DNA from: DASZIT01 sp963709665
GTDB taxonomy: Bacteria; Actinomycetota; Acidimicrobiia; Acidimicrobiales; RAAP-2
Assembly: GCA_963709665.1 (NCBI GenBank)
Contig: CAVPWU010000011.1
Location: 248,001-312,000, forward strand
Direction: 5' to 3'
Length of the DNA stretch: 64,000 nt
The translations under genes were made by a program, and so were the position numbers. Below the pieces are notes generated by a model. That model was not told the DNA's origin. It searched no databases and saw only the letters and a list, made by a program, of their open reading frames with translations. Shown here one piece after another: positions 23,572 through 32,607 of this stretch (the first letter of the stretch is position 1; every line of letters starts with the position of its first letter).

Positions 23572-24585
23572 TCAACGGAAATCGAACACGAGGCGGGCGT
23601 CCACGCCGCCCTTCTCGATCTGCTCGAAGGACTCATTGACCTCACCGAGGGTCCGGGACTCCCGGACCACCCGGGTCCGCCCCTGGGCGTGCAGCTCGAA
23701 GGTCTCGGCCAGGTCCACCCTCGTCCCGACGATGGATCCCGTGACGGTGATCCCCTGCAGCACGGTCTCGAAGATCGGGAGGTGCACGATGTTGTCGGCG
23801 GGGAGCCCGACGAGCACCAGCGTGCCCCCCCGCCTCAGGCTCCGGTAGGCCTGTTCGACGGCCATGGGCGAGACGGCCAGGACCACGGCCTGGTCGGCGC
23901 CGCCCAGGGCCTGGATGGCTTCGGCCGGGTCCTCGGCGGCGGCGTTCACCACGTACTCGGCCCCGAGCTCCCGGGCCAGATCCAGCTTGGAATCGATGAG
24001 GTCGACGGCGGCCACGGAGGCGCCGGCGATCCGGGCGTACTGGACGGCGAGATGGCCGAGGCCACCGATCCCGAACACCGCCACCAGGTCGGAGGAGCGG
24101 GCGCCGGACACCTTGACCGCCTTGTAGGTGGTGACGCCCGCACAGGTCAGGGGGGCGGCGTCGAGTGGATCGACCCCGGCCGGGACGTGCCCGACGAACG
24201 CCGCATCGGCCAGGGCGAACTCGGCGTAGGCACCGTTCACCGAGTACCCGGAGTTGAGCTGGTTGGGACAGAGGGTCTCCCGGCCGGAGGCGCAGTACTC
24301 GCAGGCCCCGCAGGCGGAGGCGAGCCACGGGATCGCCACCCGGTCGCCGGCCGACACCCGCTGGACCCCGGGCCCGACGTCCTCGACAATTCCGACTCCC
24401 TCGTGGCCGGGGATGAAGGGCGGGGACGGCTTCACCGGCCAGTCCCCGTGGGCGGCGTGGATGTCGGTGTGACAGATGCCGCAGGTCTCCATCCTCACCA
24501 CGACCTGGCCGTGGCCGGGAGTCGGCCGGGGGACCTCCTCGATCGTCAACGGTCGGTCGAATGCGTGCACCACGGCTGCCTTCAT
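23572..24585 (-). CDS. Zinc-dependent alcohol dehydrogenase
   Basis: A 337-residue medium-chain dehydrogenase of AdhP/AdhA type that interconverts primary alcohols and aldehydes with NAD(H). The catalytic zinc site is seen in CGICHTDIHAAHGDWP and GHEGVGIV, the structural zinc lobe in CGACEYCASGRETLC, and the cofactor motif is GIGGLGHLAVQYA. GAGGAGG upstream of the ATG at 24585 decides against the ATG at 24606. It is the first gene behind a DosR-like box, suggesting fermentative redox balancing under low oxygen. Confidence 0.93.
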   Translation of the reverse strand: MKAAVVHAFDRPLTIEEVPRPTPGHGQVVVRMETCGICHTDIHAAHGDWPVKPSPPFIPGHEGVGIVEDVGPGVQRVSAGDRVAIPWLASACGACEYCASGRETLCPNQLNSGYSVNGAYAEFALADAAFVGHVPAGVDPLDAAPLTCAGVTTYKAVKVSGARSSDLVAVFGIGGLGHLAVQYARIAGASVAAVDLIDSKLDLARELGAEYVVNAAAEDPAEAIQALGGADQAVVLAVSPMAVEQAYRSLRRGGTLVLVGLPADNIVHLPIFETVLQGITVTGSIVGTRVDLAETFELHAQGRTRVVRESRTLGEVNESFEQIEKGGVDARLVFDFR

Positions 24586-24652
24586 CACGTCCTCCTCGGT
24601 GATCATCGCCTGCCGACGGGGGCGGCTGGTCGGGGAACCGCCCGTTGCAGCC

Positions 24653-24695
24653 AGCGTAAAGAGCCGGTGGTCGATCCCCTAGGGCCAAAGGTCCC
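24653..24695 (-). promoter_or_regulatory. DosR-like box and -10 upstream of alcohol dehydrogenase
   Basis: Reading the minus strand, GGGACCTTTGGCCC (24695-24682) is followed by the -10-like TACGCT (24658-24653) at the conserved distance. Transcription would begin near 24646, about 60 nt before the dehydrogenase ATG. Confidence 0.75.
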
Positions 24696-24788
24696 GTAGG
24701 CGCACCGGGCAGCCGACCCGTCCCGAAGGGGCGGCCGGCCGCCCGGCCCCGTGCGTGGGGGTGGCCACGGCCGGCCCGCCCCACCAGC

Positions 24789-26327
24789 TCAGCGGCGGGC
24801 CGTCTCCCAGGCGTGGTCCACCTGGCGCCACATGGCGTTCCACCGGCGCCGCACCCGCCGTCGGAGGCGGCACTGCTCGGCTGCCATCCTGCCGGCCGAG
24901 TAGCCGGCGGCGGCGGAGCCCTCCTCGGCCTCGTGCCGGAGCCAGGCCTCCGCGGTGACCGTGTCGTGGTAGTCACCCAGGACGACCTGGATGGCCTCCA
25001 CCTGCCCGGCCGTCCTCCGGGCGGGCGCACCCAGCACCGGCGTGGCCATCTCCGCCGCGTACCGGAGCTCCTTGGCCCGGATCCGGAGACCGTGCATCTG
25101 GAGATCGCTCGGACGGCGACCGGCCCGCCGGACGCTCCGCTGGAGGGCCCGCTGGCGCTTGCGGATCCCACGCTCCAGGAGCGGGGCGGCCGGCCCGGCG
25201 GCCGGGCCGGACGGCTCGGCCGCACCCTCGGGACCGGTCGGTCCCCGCTCGGCCGCCCGTTCCAGGGCCTCCAGGAGACCGAGATAGCGGGCGTCGGTCA
25301 GCACCGACCCCAACGAACGGCACGCCTCTCGTCGTTCACGGGCCAGGCGCCGGCGCAGCTCGTCCCGCCCTCCGGCGTCGAAGGCCGACCCGTCGGCCTC
25401 CGCCTCGAAGACCTTCCCCAGCACGTCGTCGTCCCGGACGCGCCCGAGCACCGAGCCCAACCACTTGAGCTCGGCCCGGAGGGGACGGACCCACTCCTCC
25501 TCCAACCCCGGCGACAGCACCTTGAGATCGGAGCGGAGACGCCGGGTGGCCACCCGCGCCCGGTGCACAGCCTCCATCGGTGGATCCTCCCCGTCCAGCC
25601 GTATCAGGAGATCCGCACCGGTCAGACGGTCCAGCGCCTGTCCACACGCCCGCTGCACCACCTGACCGATGGTGGCGGTGCCGGCCAGCTCCACGGTCGT
25701 TCGCCAGGGGGGCGTCGACAGCGCCACCGCCTTGGCCAGCTTCTGGCCGCCGCTGCTCCGTCCCCCCGCCCGCTCGAGCAGCTCGTGCATCTGTCCGACC
25801 GCCGCGGTGTACTCCGCACCCACCTCGAACTCGATCTGGCGGAACCTGGCCCCGTCCCGGTCCCCTCCGGTGACGGTCACCGAGTCGTCGTCGAGCTCTC
25901 CCAGGCGGCGGCCGGCCGGGTCCCGGAGGACGGAGCGGGACCGTACGGCGTGCAGTTCGACGAGTCGACCCACCGGAGACGACCGGGTGATGCCGAGCAC
26001 CACCCGGGTGACCTCGGCCGGGACATGGGCCCGGGTCCCGTCCCAGGTGAGCTCGGTACGGTCGAGCGTCGGTCCGTCCCCCGGGACCGGCAGCTTCAGC
26101 GTCCACCGGCCGCCTCCCTCCTCCTCACCGGACCGGTGGCGGAGGGTCAGCCCTGCCGCCCACAGGCGGTGGTCGGCGGTGTCGAAGTACGAGGTGACCA
26201 GCCGTTGTTCGGGCAGGCGCTCCCACCGACCCAGCTGCCCGGGCAGCGGGGGCGGCACGAACCCGAGGTCGACATCGAACTTCAACTCCTGCTCGAGCGA
26301 CTCCCGGGGGGCACGGCGAGTGGCCAC
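24789..26327 (-). CDS. CYTH-CHAD domain protein (polyphosphate-associated)
   Basis: A 512-residue two-domain protein. The N-terminal CYTH triphosphate-tunnel domain (residues 10-200) shows ELKFDV with its ExExK-like metal site, LRHRSG, WTLKLP and RQIEFEVG. The C-terminal CHAD domain (about residues 230-510) is helical and rich in Arg/His (VHRARVATRRLRSDLK, LRIRAKELRYAAEM), the surface known to bind polyphosphate. Such proteins hydrolyse or bind inorganic polyphosphate. It starts 6 bp after the 60-residue gene, so both depend on the box at 26565-26607, linking polyphosphate to the dormancy regulon. Confidence 0.9.
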   Translation of the reverse strand: MATRRAPRESLEQELKFDVDLGFVPPPLPGQLGRWERLPEQRLVTSYFDTADHRLWAAGLTLRHRSGEEEGGGRWTLKLPVPGDGPTLDRTELTWDGTRAHVPAEVTRVVLGITRSSPVGRLVELHAVRSRSVLRDPAGRRLGELDDDSVTVTGGDRDGARFRQIEFEVGAEYTAAVGQMHELLERAGGRSSGGQKLAKAVALSTPPWRTTVELAGTATIGQVVQRACGQALDRLTGADLLIRLDGEDPPMEAVHRARVATRRLRSDLKVLSPGLEEEWVRPLRAELKWLGSVLGRVRDDDVLGKVFEAEADGSAFDAGGRDELRRRLARERREACRSLGSVLTDARYLGLLEALERAAERGPTGPEGAAEPSGPAAGPAAPLLERGIRKRQRALQRSVRRAGRRPSDLQMHGLRIRAKELRYAAEMATPVLGAPARRTAGQVEAIQVVLGDYHDTVTAEAWLRHEAEEGSAAAGYSAGRMAAEQCRLRRRVRRRWNAMWRQVDHAWETARR

Positions 26328-26333
26328 CGCTGC

Positions 26334-26516
26334 TCAGACGGTGGAGGCGGTGACGAGCCGGGAACGGATCGCCTCGAGGCGCTCCCGGCGAGCCTTCAGG
26401 TCCCTCCGGAATCCCGGGTTGTCGGTATCGGCGATCTCCACGCTCAGGTCGCCGATCACCTCGTCGAGGGTGGTCAGCAACTCGTCACCCAGTGCCACCG
26501 GCAGTTCCAGCATCAT
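26334..26516 (-). CDS. Small hypothetical protein, 60 aa
   Basis: A 60-residue protein, MMLELPVALGDELLTTLDEV then a charged helix with RRDLKARRERLEAIRSRL, probably a helical hairpin. GGGAGG 8 nt before the ATG at 26516 rules out longer versions. It is first in an operon with the CYTH-CHAD gene, and a DosR-like box with CAGGAT as -10 lies about 50 bp upstream. I do not recognise a family. Confidence 0.7.
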   Translation of the reverse strand: MMLELPVALGDELLTTLDEVIGDLSVEIADTDNPGFRRDLKARRERLEAIRSRLVTASTV

Positions 26517-26564
26517 GGACGTACCTCCCTGGTCATCCCGCCCGTCAGTTTCCATCGCCTTTCG

Positions 26565-26607
26565 ATCCTGGCAGGAGCCCACCGGTCCGAACAGGGCCGA
26601 AGGACCC
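26565..26607 (-). promoter_or_regulatory. DosR-like box and -10, small protein/CYTH-CHAD operon
   Basis: On the minus strand GGGTCCTTCGGCCC (26607-26594) is followed by CAGGAT (26570-26565) at the conserved spacing. It stands back to back with the plus-strand module that starts at 26631. Confidence 0.72.
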
Positions 26608-26630
26608 GGGACGGGTCCGGGCTCCCGATG

Positions 26631-26673
26631 GTGACCAAGGACCCTGGGCGGGACGGAAGGACGGCGCGATAAC
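26631..26673 (+). promoter_or_regulatory. DosR-like box and -10 upstream of acyltransferase
   Basis: GTGACCAAGGACCC (26631-26644) with GATAAC (26668-26673) at the conserved spacing. A start about 7 nt after the hexamer falls on the GTG at 26680, so the mRNA may be leaderless. Confidence 0.6.
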
Positions 26674-26679
26674 GGGAGG

Positions 26680-27519
26680 GTGGAGCCAGGCGGTACCCGT
26701 ACGGAGCGAGATCCCCGCTACATCGAGCGGCACCTGGCGGCGATCCGCGCCTACACCTCCTTCTTCTCCCCCGAGGTCCGGGGTACGGAGCACATTCCGG
26801 CCGAGGGCCCGGCCCTGCTGGTGGGGAACCACAACGGCCTCTTCTACATGCCCGACGCCTGGGCCACCGCCCTGGCCATCTACGACCGCCGAGGACCCGA
26901 CCACCCGGCCTACACCCTCACCTACGACCTCCTGTTGACCATGCCGGTGGTCGGGTCCTTCCTCCGACGTATCGGCGCCATCCGGGCCGGATCCGACGAG
27001 GCCGAGCAGGCCCTGGCCTCGGGGGGGCTGGTCCTCGACTACCCGGGCGGCGACTGGGAGGCGAGCCGGCCCTGGGTCGACCGCAACACCATCGATTTCG
27101 GGGCACGCACCGGATTCGTCCGCCTCGCCCTCCGCACCGGCGTGCCGGTCATCCCCGTGGTGTCGCAGGGCGCCCACGACTCGGTGGTCATCGTCTCCCG
27201 CGGGAACCGGATCGCCAAGCTCGTGGGGCTCGGCGGCCTCCGCATCAACGTCTTCCCCATCCTGTGGGGGCCCTTCGGGCTCACCACCGCCCTGGTGCCG
27301 CCGCCCCCGCTCCCGTCGTCGGTCACCGTGGAGGTGCTGCCGCCGATGGACTGGAGCGGGCTGGGACCCGGGGCGGCGGACGATCCCGAGACCGTGGACC
27401 GTTGTGCGACCGAGATCCGAGAGGTCATGCAGACCGCACTCGACCGGCTGCACCAGGAGCGTCCGCACCCGGTCCGACGGGGCCTGGTCAACCAGGTGGC
27501 CCGGCTCCGGGTCTTCTGA
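26680..27519 (+). CDS. PlsC-like lysophospholipid acyltransferase
   Basis: A 279-residue glycerolipid acyltransferase homologue. The catalytic block is VGNHNGLFYMPDAW near residue 47, an expanded form of the usual HX4D, followed by LDYPGGDWEASRPW, the counterpart of the FPEG substrate block. It would acylate a lysophospholipid or related acceptor, or support storage lipid synthesis, which fits dormancy. The GTG at 26680 coincides with the predicted transcription start, and GGGAGG directly abuts it and is too close to act normally. It is divergent from the small-protein/CYTH-CHAD operon. Confidence 0.82.
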   Translation: MEPGGTRTERDPRYIERHLAAIRAYTSFFSPEVRGTEHIPAEGPALLVGNHNGLFYMPDAWATALAIYDRRGPDHPAYTLTYDLLLTMPVVGSFLRRIGAIRAGSDEAEQALASGGLVLDYPGGDWEASRPWVDRNTIDFGARTGFVRLALRTGVPVIPVVSQGAHDSVVIVSRGNRIAKLVGLGGLRINVFPILWGPFGLTTALVPPPPLPSSVTVEVLPPMDWSGLGPGAADDPETVDRCATEIREVMQTALDRLHQERPHPVRRGLVNQVARLRVF

Positions 27520-27604
27520 GCGGTCGGGAAGGTCGGGACGGCCGGGGCGGTCGGGACGGTCGGGACGGTCGGCGGGGCACCCGGCGCCGCCGGTCCGTGC
27601 GGGA
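27520..27604. repeat. Short tandem GGTCGGGAC-type repeats between convergent genes
   Basis: The stretch between the acyltransferase and ABC permease stops is made largely of imperfect GGTCGGGAC/GGCCGGGGC units in tandem. It contains no gene. It may act as a bidirectional transcription barrier, though no classical hairpin stands out. Confidence 0.4.
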
Positions 27605-29302
27605 TCAGGCCCCTTGGACGTCCCGGCGTCGGAAGGCCGCCACGCCCAGGAGGGCGGCCACCGAGCCGGCCAGCACCATGACGGCGTTGGCGGTCCAGTG
27701 GGGAGCGACGGCGGGAGCCGAGGCCATCTGGTGGAGGACCGACGTGTCCAGCACCCAGTGGTCGGTGGTGCCGATGCCGCCGATGAGCACGACCAGCAGG
27801 GACCACCCCAGGTAGCCGTAGACGACCGCCGAGGTGGCCCTCGGCACCAGGCCGAACGCCAACGTCCCGATGCCCAGGACGACCACGGCCGGCGGGACCA
27901 CGTTGATGCCGGCGGCGAGCAGGGTCCCGAGGCCCACCCCCGAGTGCTGGCTGGCAGCCCCGATCCAGGCGAAGAGTCCGGCGACCGCACCGCTCACCAC
28001 CAGGATGACGACCGCCAGGAGCAGCCGGCCCCCCATCCACTGCCACCGGGAGACCGGTCGGACGAGCAGGAGATCGACGCGTCCGCTCGACTCCTCGGCC
28101 CGGGCGGCGACGAGCTGGCCGGCCCCGACGAAACCGACCAGGGCGGCCAGGACCACGAAGCAGACGCCGAGGACCGCCTGGGCGCCGGAGCCGGCAGCAC
28201 CCAGCCGGCTGAACACGGTATGGACCGACGACCCGGCGATGGTCGACCCGGCCGACTTGGCGATGAGCCCGTAGAGGAGCCCGGCGGTGGCGAGGGCGAC
28301 CCACCAGCCGATCACCGTGGCCCGGGTCAGCCGGAGGGCCAGACCGGTCGGGCCGACGAGCAGTCGGGAGGGGTGGCGCGGGCGTACCCTGTCGCCCAAC
28401 ATGCCGGTCCCCACATCCCGGCGACCGGCCAGGTCGCAGGCGACCAGCGCCAGGACGCCGGTGAGCCCGGCGATGGGCAGCAGCACGGCGGGGTGGGGGT
28501 CGGTGAGCGGCCGGAGCTCCTCGACCCAGCCCAGGGGTGAGGCCCAGATCAGCCCGTGGAGCCCGACGCCGGCATCGGCGATCATCCGGAGCGCGTAGCT
28601 GACCCCCAGGACCACCGCCGCCAGGGCGGCGGCCTGCCGACGGGTGCCGGCCAGCTGACTGGTCACGGATCCGATGGCCAGGAACATGACGGCGGTCGCC
28701 ACCAGGGTCACTGCGAAGAAGGCGGCGGGCCGCACGGCGATGGAGACCGCCGCCTCCCGGCCGATGAGCATGGTGATGCCGGCGGTGAGCGCCCACAGGA
28801 TGACGGCGCCGGCGCCCAGTCCCACCAGCGCCTGCCCGGTGGCTCCCCGCCGGGTGGTCTGCCCGGTGAGCAACAGCTCCCACCGCCCCTCGTCCTCCTC
28901 CCCCCGGAGGAGCCGGGTGCTGGTCAACAGGCCCCAGACCGCACCGAGCACCATGAGGGTCATCCCGGACTTGAACACGGTGAACCCGGCGACGGTCTGG
29001 AGCTGCGGTCCGGGTCCGAACAGGGCGGCGGTGGCGTGGTTGGATCCGTAGGTGGCGGCCAGGGCGTGCCGTTGGGCCGGCGTCTTGTAGAGCTTGGTGT
29101 AGCTGAGGGCGGACGACGCCACCGAGATTCCGAAGATGCATCCCCAGACGACCCCGGAGCGTCCAGCCCGGCGGGCGGTCAGGGAGGTGATCGCCGACCG
29201 GGAGGACCGGGAGGACCGGGAGGACCCGGTCGACGGGGTCGACGGGGCCGACGGGGCCGTCGGGGTGGCCAGGGCGGCGGGAGCCACCCGGTCAGTGGCC
29301 AT
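27605..29302 (-). CDS. ABC-2 type exporter permease
   Basis: A 565-residue permease with about twelve membrane helices in two halves, the layout of actinobacterial exporters annotated as polyketide antibiotic exporters (for example TLMVLGAVWGLLTSTRLLRGEEDEGRWELLLTG, repeated in the second half as AARAEESSGRVDLLLVRPVSRWQW). The first 40 residues are Ser/Pro/Thr-rich. The ATG at 29302 lies 11 bp inside the end of the ATPase gene. With the ATPase it should export an unknown substrate. It is the last gene of the Usp-led operon. Confidence 0.86.
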   Translation of the reverse strand: MATDRVAPAALATPTAPSAPSTPSTGSSRSSRSSRSAITSLTARRAGRSGVVWGCIFGISVASSALSYTKLYKTPAQRHALAATYGSNHATAALFGPGPQLQTVAGFTVFKSGMTLMVLGAVWGLLTSTRLLRGEEDEGRWELLLTGQTTRRGATGQALVGLGAGAVILWALTAGITMLIGREAAVSIAVRPAAFFAVTLVATAVMFLAIGSVTSQLAGTRRQAAALAAVVLGVSYALRMIADAGVGLHGLIWASPLGWVEELRPLTDPHPAVLLPIAGLTGVLALVACDLAGRRDVGTGMLGDRVRPRHPSRLLVGPTGLALRLTRATVIGWWVALATAGLLYGLIAKSAGSTIAGSSVHTVFSRLGAAGSGAQAVLGVCFVVLAALVGFVGAGQLVAARAEESSGRVDLLLVRPVSRWQWMGGRLLLAVVILVVSGAVAGLFAWIGAASQHSGVGLGTLLAAGINVVPPAVVVLGIGTLAFGLVPRATSAVVYGYLGWSLLVVLIGGIGTTDHWVLDTSVLHQMASAPAVAPHWTANAVMVLAGSVAALLGVAAFRRRDVQGA

Positions 29303-30209
29303 GGTGGGGATCCGGGGGTGCCGCGCCCTGTTCGCCGTACTGCGCCAGGAACAGCTCCTCGAGGGACGGCTCCCGGCTGAGGACCTGGGTGACCCCGGTG
29401 TCCACCAGGGCCCGGAGCAGCGGTTCGATCGGGCCACGGACCTGGCAGCGCACCGCCTGGCCCACCCTCACCGCCGTGGTCACCCCCGGGACAGCCGACA
29501 GGTCGGGGACCTCGCCCTCGAAGGTCGCCTCGACGGTGAGGGCACTCAGATGGCGCAGCTCGGCCATCGTCCCGATCTCGACCAGGGTCCCGGCCCGCAG
29601 AATGGCCACCCGGTCGCAGAGGGCCTCGACCTCGCTCATGATGTGCGACGACAGGAACACGGTCTGGCCCCGGTCACGGGCCTCGTGGATGCTCGATCGG
29701 AAGGCCTGCTCCATCAGAGGGTCGAGTCCGCTGGTCGGCTCGTCCAGCACCAGCAGGTCGGGGCGGGCCATCAGGGCGGCGATCAGGATCAGCTTCTGGC
29801 GGTTCCCCTTGGAGTACGCCCGGACCTTCTTGGCGGGATCGAACTCGAAGCGCCCGGTCAGGACGTCCCGGTAGGCCTCGTCGGTCGTACCCTGCACACG
29901 TCCGAGCAGCCTCAGGGTCTCGGCCCCGGTGAGCGAGGGCCACAGATTGGCCTCGCCGGCCACGTAGGCCAGCCGCCGGTGGGTCTCCCGGGGCCGGCGG
30001 CCGCAGTCGAGGCCGAAGATCTCCGCCCGGCCGGCGCTGGCCCGGGCCAGGCCCAGAAGCAGGCGGATGGTGGTGGTCTTCCCGGCCCCGTTGGGCCCGA
30101 GGTAGCCCACCACCTCCCCGCGCGCCACCTCGAGGTCCAGGTGGTCCAGGGCGACGACGTCCCCGTAGGCCTTGGTGAGCCCCTCGGTACGGATGGCGAC
30201 GTCGGTCAC
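29292..30209 (-). CDS. ABC-2 type exporter ATP-binding protein
   Basis: A 305-residue ATPase: Walker A GPNGAGKTT at about residue 43, Q-loop region YVAGEANLWPSLT, signature YSKGNRQK in place of LSGGQ, Walker B LLVLDEP and switch His in SSHIMSEVE. The signature variant matches the multidrug/antibiotic DrrA-type branch. The GTG at 30209 overlaps the acetyltransferase stop by 4 bases, which fixes the start within a longer open frame. It is partner of the following permease. Confidence 0.9.
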   Translation of the reverse strand: MTDVAIRTEGLTKAYGDVVALDHLDLEVARGEVVGYLGPNGAGKTTTIRLLLGLARASAGRAEIFGLDCGRRPRETHRRLAYVAGEANLWPSLTGAETLRLLGRVQGTTDEAYRDVLTGRFEFDPAKKVRAYSKGNRQKLILIAALMARPDLLVLDEPTSGLDPLMEQAFRSSIHEARDRGQTVFLSSHIMSEVEALCDRVAILRAGTLVEIGTMAELRHLSALTVEATFEGEVPDLSAVPGVTTAVRVGQAVRCQVRGPIEPLLRALVDTGVTQVLSREPSLEELFLAQYGEQGAAPPDPHHGH

Positions 30210-30919
30210 CACAGGCAGGGGGAGGCGGGTACCGGGGCGTGATGGGTCACCCGGTGACGGGAGGGGACGTCGCCCCGCCGGGGCGGGCACCCGCCGGGCT
30301 GGCCGGTCCCCGCCCGGCCGGCCGGTTCGGTCGGTTCAGCTCCTTCGGCGCTCCCGGAAGCGTCAGAGTGGATGGTCAACCTGACCTGCACCGTCCCTCC
30401 CTCGCGACTGGTGGTCACCGGGAACCCCGCCCGGGTGAAGACGTCGATCATGCCGCGGTTCTCGGCCAGCGTCTCGGCGACCAGGACGGTGATGCCGTGG
30501 CTGGCGGCCGCCGCCGCCAGCATGGCCAGGAGCCGGGATCCGATGCCGTGGTCCTGGAACTCGTCGGCCACCACGAACGCCACCTCGGCCTCCGCGGTTC
30601 CGGGGAACCGCTCATACCTTCCGACGGCGACGATGCGATCGCCGTCGATGGCGACGAGGGCCAGGCGGTCCACGTAGTCGACGTGGGTGAGACGGTGAAC
30701 CTCCTGGTCCGAGAGCTTGGGGTGCAGGTAGAAGTATCGGAGGTAGACGGACCGGGGGGAGAGATGCTCATGGAACCGACGGAGGCGCTCCTCGTCGTCG
30801 GGGAGGATCGGTCGCACCTGCACGGTGGTGACGCCGGTGGAGAACTCGCAGGTCAGTGTGGGGGGATCACCGTCCCGACCCGGCCCGGGGCCGGCCAGCT
30901 CGGCCCTACCGGTCGCCAT
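30206..30919 (-). CDS. GNAT-family N-acetyltransferase
   Basis: A 237-residue protein with a GNAT fold in residues 30-175: VRPILPDDEERLRRFHEHLSP, RYFYLHPKLSDQEV, the acetyl-CoA loop EFQDHGIGSRLLAML (the Q/RxxGxG/A block) and ENRGMIDVFTRAGF. This resembles the acetyltransferase domain of mycobacterial lysine acetyltransferases, but no cyclic-nucleotide domain is present. The last 60 residues are low-complexity. The ATG overlaps the end of the PNPOx gene by 14 bases. Its target is unknown; protein lysine or a small molecule are both possible. Confidence 0.85.
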   Translation of the reverse strand: MATGRAELAGPGPGRDGDPPTLTCEFSTGVTTVQVRPILPDDEERLRRFHEHLSPRSVYLRYFYLHPKLSDQEVHRLTHVDYVDRLALVAIDGDRIVAVGRYERFPGTAEAEVAFVVADEFQDHGIGSRLLAMLAAAAASHGITVLVAETLAENRGMIDVFTRAGFPVTTSREGGTVQVRLTIHSDASGSAEGAEPTEPAGRAGTGQPGGCPPRRGDVPSRHRVTHHAPVPASPCLW

Positions 30920-31604
30920 GGGTCCGTCGACCGGTCACGGTGTGGGGGGTCAGGCGCACCAGGACCTCCAGTGCCCCACCCGGCCAGGGCTCGACGGCGA
31001 GGGACTCCACCTGGACCCGCTCGATCGGATCGGCGACCAGGCGGCCGTGCCCGGTGATCAGCACGCTCCATCCCTCCGTCAGGGCGTCATCCAACCGGTC
31101 GACCTCGAACGACAGGTCCTCGGGCGCGGCGTCGGCGCCGACCAGGTGATCGAGTACCGACGCCCCGGTGGCGGTCCGGAAGATGATGTCCCCCTCGAAG
31201 ACCCGGAAGTTGACCGGCCAGGCGACCGGTCCCCGCTCATCGGTGAAGACGATCCGCCCGACCCCGCCGGGGGCCACCAGGGCGGTGCACTCATCGACGG
31301 TCAGCTCACGGATCGACGGCCGTCCCGGAGGTCGGTGACGACCCGGGGGGTACCCCGCCTCCCCGCCGGTCGGATCGCCGACCCCGCCGGTCAGATCATC
31401 GATCGGAACGTCCAGGGCGTCGGAGAGTCGCCACAGGCCGGCCCTCGAGGGCTGCAGGCATCGACTGGACTCCAGCGCCCGGAGGTGGTTGGGGCTCATG
31501 CCCGCACGGGCGGCCAGGCCCTCGACGGTGAGCCCCCGTGCCCGCCGGCGCTCCCCCACCCTGCGACCGAGGTCGCCGCCACCGGTCACGACCCCCATGC
31601 TCAC
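30906..31604 (-). CDS. Helix-turn-helix/pyridoxamine-oxidase-like fusion protein
   Basis: A 232-residue fusion. Residues 12-72 are an XRE-type helix-turn-helix (RRARGLTVEGLAARAGMSPNHLRALE). Residues 97-225 are a PNPOx-like split-barrel flavin-binding domain (LTVDECTALVAPGGVGRIVFTD, PVAWPVNFRVFEGDIIFRTATG, WSVLITGHGRLV). Such fusions may sense flavin or F420 redox state. The GTG at 31604 overlaps the Usp stop (GTGA) and has GGAGG at 6 nt, so it is preferred over the ATG at 31598. It is third in the operon led by the gene at 32766. Confidence 0.87.
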   Translation of the reverse strand: MSMGVVTGGGDLGRRVGERRRARGLTVEGLAARAGMSPNHLRALESSRCLQPSRAGLWRLSDALDVPIDDLTGGVGDPTGGEAGYPPGRHRPPGRPSIRELTVDECTALVAPGGVGRIVFTDERGPVAWPVNFRVFEGDIIFRTATGASVLDHLVGADAAPEDLSFEVDRLDDALTEGWSVLITGHGRLVADPIERVQVESLAVEPWPGGALEVLVRLTPHTVTGRRTHGDR

Positions 31605-32578
31605 GACGACCCTCCGTGCAGGCGGAGGACCGACGTCGGAGCCTCCCCGGACGGCTCCCGATCGCCGCTGACGGCGTCGGCCAGCGATCGCTCCACCGAC
31701 GCCACCGGCGGTCGGATGATGACCACCGCGCCACTGGCGTGACGGGCGCACTGGTGGGCCACCGAACCGAGGAGGGCTTCGCGGAAGGTCCCGTGGCCAC
31801 CCGATCCGAGGACCAGGAGGTCGGCGCCGCCAGATGCGTCGAGGAGGGAGGGGACGACGGGGCCGAAGTGGGCCACGGCGTGGAACGGGACGTCCGGGGC
31901 CCACCGGTCCCGGGATGCGTTGGCACCGTCGACCAGCTCCTGACCGGCGGCCTCGAAACCCTCGGTCGGACCCAGCACGAAGGCGCCGATCGGAGGGTAC
32001 TGCCAGGCGTAGATGGCCTCCACCGACGCGGAACGGATCCTCGCCTCGTCGAGCGCCCAGTGGAGGGCGAGGGAGGAGTCGAACGACCCGTCGATCCCGA
32101 CCACCAGGTGGGGGGGGCGCTGCCCGGGGAGCTGGTCCGGACCCTCGGAGACCACCACCACCGGGCAGTACGAGTACTGGATGCACTGATCGCTGACCGA
32201 GCCCAGGAGCAGGCCCTGGAAGCCACCGACGCCACGGGCTCCCACCACCAGAAGGTCGGCGGACCGGCTCGCCTCGGTGAGGACGGCGGCCGGGGCCCGC
32301 TCCACCACCTCGGCCCGGGCCAGCACCTCGGGGTTACGGGTGGCGACCAGCGCGGCAGCGTCGTCCACCACCGCCTGGCCGGCGGTCACCCCGGTGGCGT
32401 CGGCCTCGTACCAGGGAGGGAGGTGCCGGGGGGGCCGGCTCTCGGCGAACAGGATCCGGAGCAGCGAGCCGCGCCGGGCCGCCTCGTCACAGGCCCAGTT
32501 CACCGCCAGGCGCGACTGGTCGGATCCGTCGACCCCCACCACGATGGTGCTCGTCCTGCTGTTGGCATCCTCCGGCAT
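31601..32578 (-). CDS. Tandem universal stress protein
   Basis: A 325-residue protein of two UspA domains (about residues 10-145 and 155-295). Each has the ATP-binding pattern G-2x-G-9x-GS: GARGVGGFQGLLLGSVSDQC and GSGGHGTFREALLGSVAHQC. Each domain starts with a VVGVDGSDQS/VVGIDGSFDS strand-loop. Two-domain Usp proteins such as Rv2623 are DosR targets in mycobacteria. GGAGGGAGCAGC before the ATG at 32578 supports the start. It is second in the six-gene operon. Confidence 0.93.
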   Translation of the reverse strand: MPEDANSRTSTIVVGVDGSDQSRLAVNWACDEAARRGSLLRILFAESRPPRHLPPWYEADATGVTAGQAVVDDAAALVATRNPEVLARAEVVERAPAAVLTEASRSADLLVVGARGVGGFQGLLLGSVSDQCIQYSYCPVVVVSEGPDQLPGQRPPHLVVGIDGSFDSSLALHWALDEARIRSASVEAIYAWQYPPIGAFVLGPTEGFEAAGQELVDGANASRDRWAPDVPFHAVAHFGPVVPSLLDASGGADLLVLGSGGHGTFREALLGSVAHQCARHASGAVVIIRPPVASVERSLADAVSGDREPSGEAPTSVLRLHGGSS

Positions 32579-32607
32579 GCTGCTCCCTCCGCTCCCCGGG
32601 CCGCTGG

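Noticed and set aside
23538..23645. Longer N-terminus of the MFS exporter overlapping the dehydrogenase gene
   Set aside because: The extension is Arg/Ser-rich and reads inside the dehydrogenase coding sequence; the GTG at 23537 precedes the first membrane helix properly.
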